NCBI RefSeq assembly: GCF_000701405.1
Contig: NZ_JNIV01000056.1
Coordinates: forward strand, 1-30,385
Direction: 5' to 3'
Length of the DNA stretch: 30,385 bases
From: Deinococcus marmoris DSM 12784
GTDB lineage: Bacteria > Deinococcota > Deinococci > Deinococcales > Deinococcaceae
Shown one piece after another: positions 30,094-30,385 of this stretch. The notes under the pieces are model-generated. The model saw nothing but the letters and a program-made list of their open reading frames with translations. It ran no database searches and was not told where the DNA came from. A program made the translations under genes and the position numbers. Positions within the stretch are counted from its first letter, which is position 1. Each line of letters opens with the position of its first letter.

Positions 30094-30385
30094 ATCAAGA
30101 ACGCTCTTTGCCCCAATTGCCTGATCCTTCAAGCTCGCCTTGACGAGCTTGAACTGCGATTGCTGACCCTGGAAGCTCGCCTTGCCGCCACAAGCCGAAC
30201 TTCTAGCCAACCGCCCAGCCAGGACAAACCGTGGGTCCCCAAGAGTGAGCGCCAGAAGAGCAACCGCTCTTCTGGCGGGCAACGTGGCCATCCCGGCAAG
30301 ACGCTCAAAATGAGTGAGCATCCTGATGAAATCAGGACGCTCCCGGTCACTGGGCAGTGCGGCTGTGGGCAGCCCTGGGACACGG
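30094..30385 (+). CDS. IS66-family transposase, N-terminal part (runs off the window)
   Basis: An open frame to the right edge reads [20 protein letters not shown] then [20 protein letters not shown], the leucine-zipper-like helix and the x-SSxPPSxD block typical of IS66 transposases. [12 protein letters not shown] and the zinc-ribbon start CGCGQPW follow. No ATG, GTG or TTG suits the beginning: the frame is closed by TAG at about 30082 and the first codon after it that could serve is ATC at 30094. Either a rare start codon is used or a small mutation separates the gene from its GTG at 30086, which lies in another frame. The element may be intact or dead. Confidence 0.8.
   Translation, partial: MKNALCPNCLILQARLDELELRLLTLEARLAATSRTSSQPPSQDKPWVPKSERQKSNRSSGGQRGHPGKTLKMSEHPDEIRTLPVTGQCGCGQPWDT

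Overview
The window looks like a high-GC Deinococcus replicon. The inference rests on gene content and style: an HU protein with a long Lys/Ala/Pro-rich N-terminal tail, ABC solute-binding proteins with plain (non-lipoprotein) signal peptides, a promoter that places the start site on the ATG (leaderless), and a kdp operon that ends in a kinase-less KdpD. No rRNA, tRNA, CRISPR array or prophage was seen. Mobile DNA lies at both edges (an ISAs1-type transposase tail on the left, an IS66-type transposase head on the right), and a small MITE-like insertion sits in the middle.

Layout. 1-2.1 kb: ISAs1 transposase 3' end, a symmetric terminator and an acyl-CoA ligase. 2.4-3.8 kb: HU with a strong terminator, then a small secreted protein made of two copies of one domain. 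4-5.1 kb: a branched-chain-amino-acid-type binding protein without its transporter. 5.2-12.2 kb: a probable cell-wall-peptide salvage locus. On the minus strand gntR, murQ and a YbbE/AmiE-like serine hydrolase are joined by 4-bp overlaps; diverging from them are an oligopeptide-binding protein and two permeases. 12.4-15.1 kb: a membrane-anchored methyltransferase and a divergent pair of sugar-catabolism genes (Gfo/Idh/MocA dehydrogenase, xylose-isomerase-like TIM barrel). 15.1-16.6 kb: a glutaryl-CoA-dehydrogenase-like gene, with a 236-bp MITE-like element upstream. 16.7-19.6 kb: molybdate uptake (XRE-PBP regulator, modA, modB; no modC).

19.7-29.9 kb reads as a potassium-homeostasis region. 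A histidine kinase and a NarL-type response regulator diverge from kdpF, an extra 28-codon membrane micropeptide, kdpA, kdpB, kdpC and a truncated kdpD. Next come the broken 3' end of a TrkH/KtrB K+ channel gene and a CPA1-type K+(Na+)/H+ antiporter with a C-terminal TrkA-C domain. KdpD here has only its ATP-binding and USP modules and no kdpE is present, so the adjacent kinase/regulator pair is the obvious candidate to complete the circuit.

Most noteworthy: the two overlapping micropeptide genes ahead of kdpA; the split Kdp sensing system; the MITE with 18-bp terminal repeats and 9-bp target duplication; the leaderless promoter with a possible operator in front of the molybdate regulator; and the link between murQ salvage and a peptide importer.
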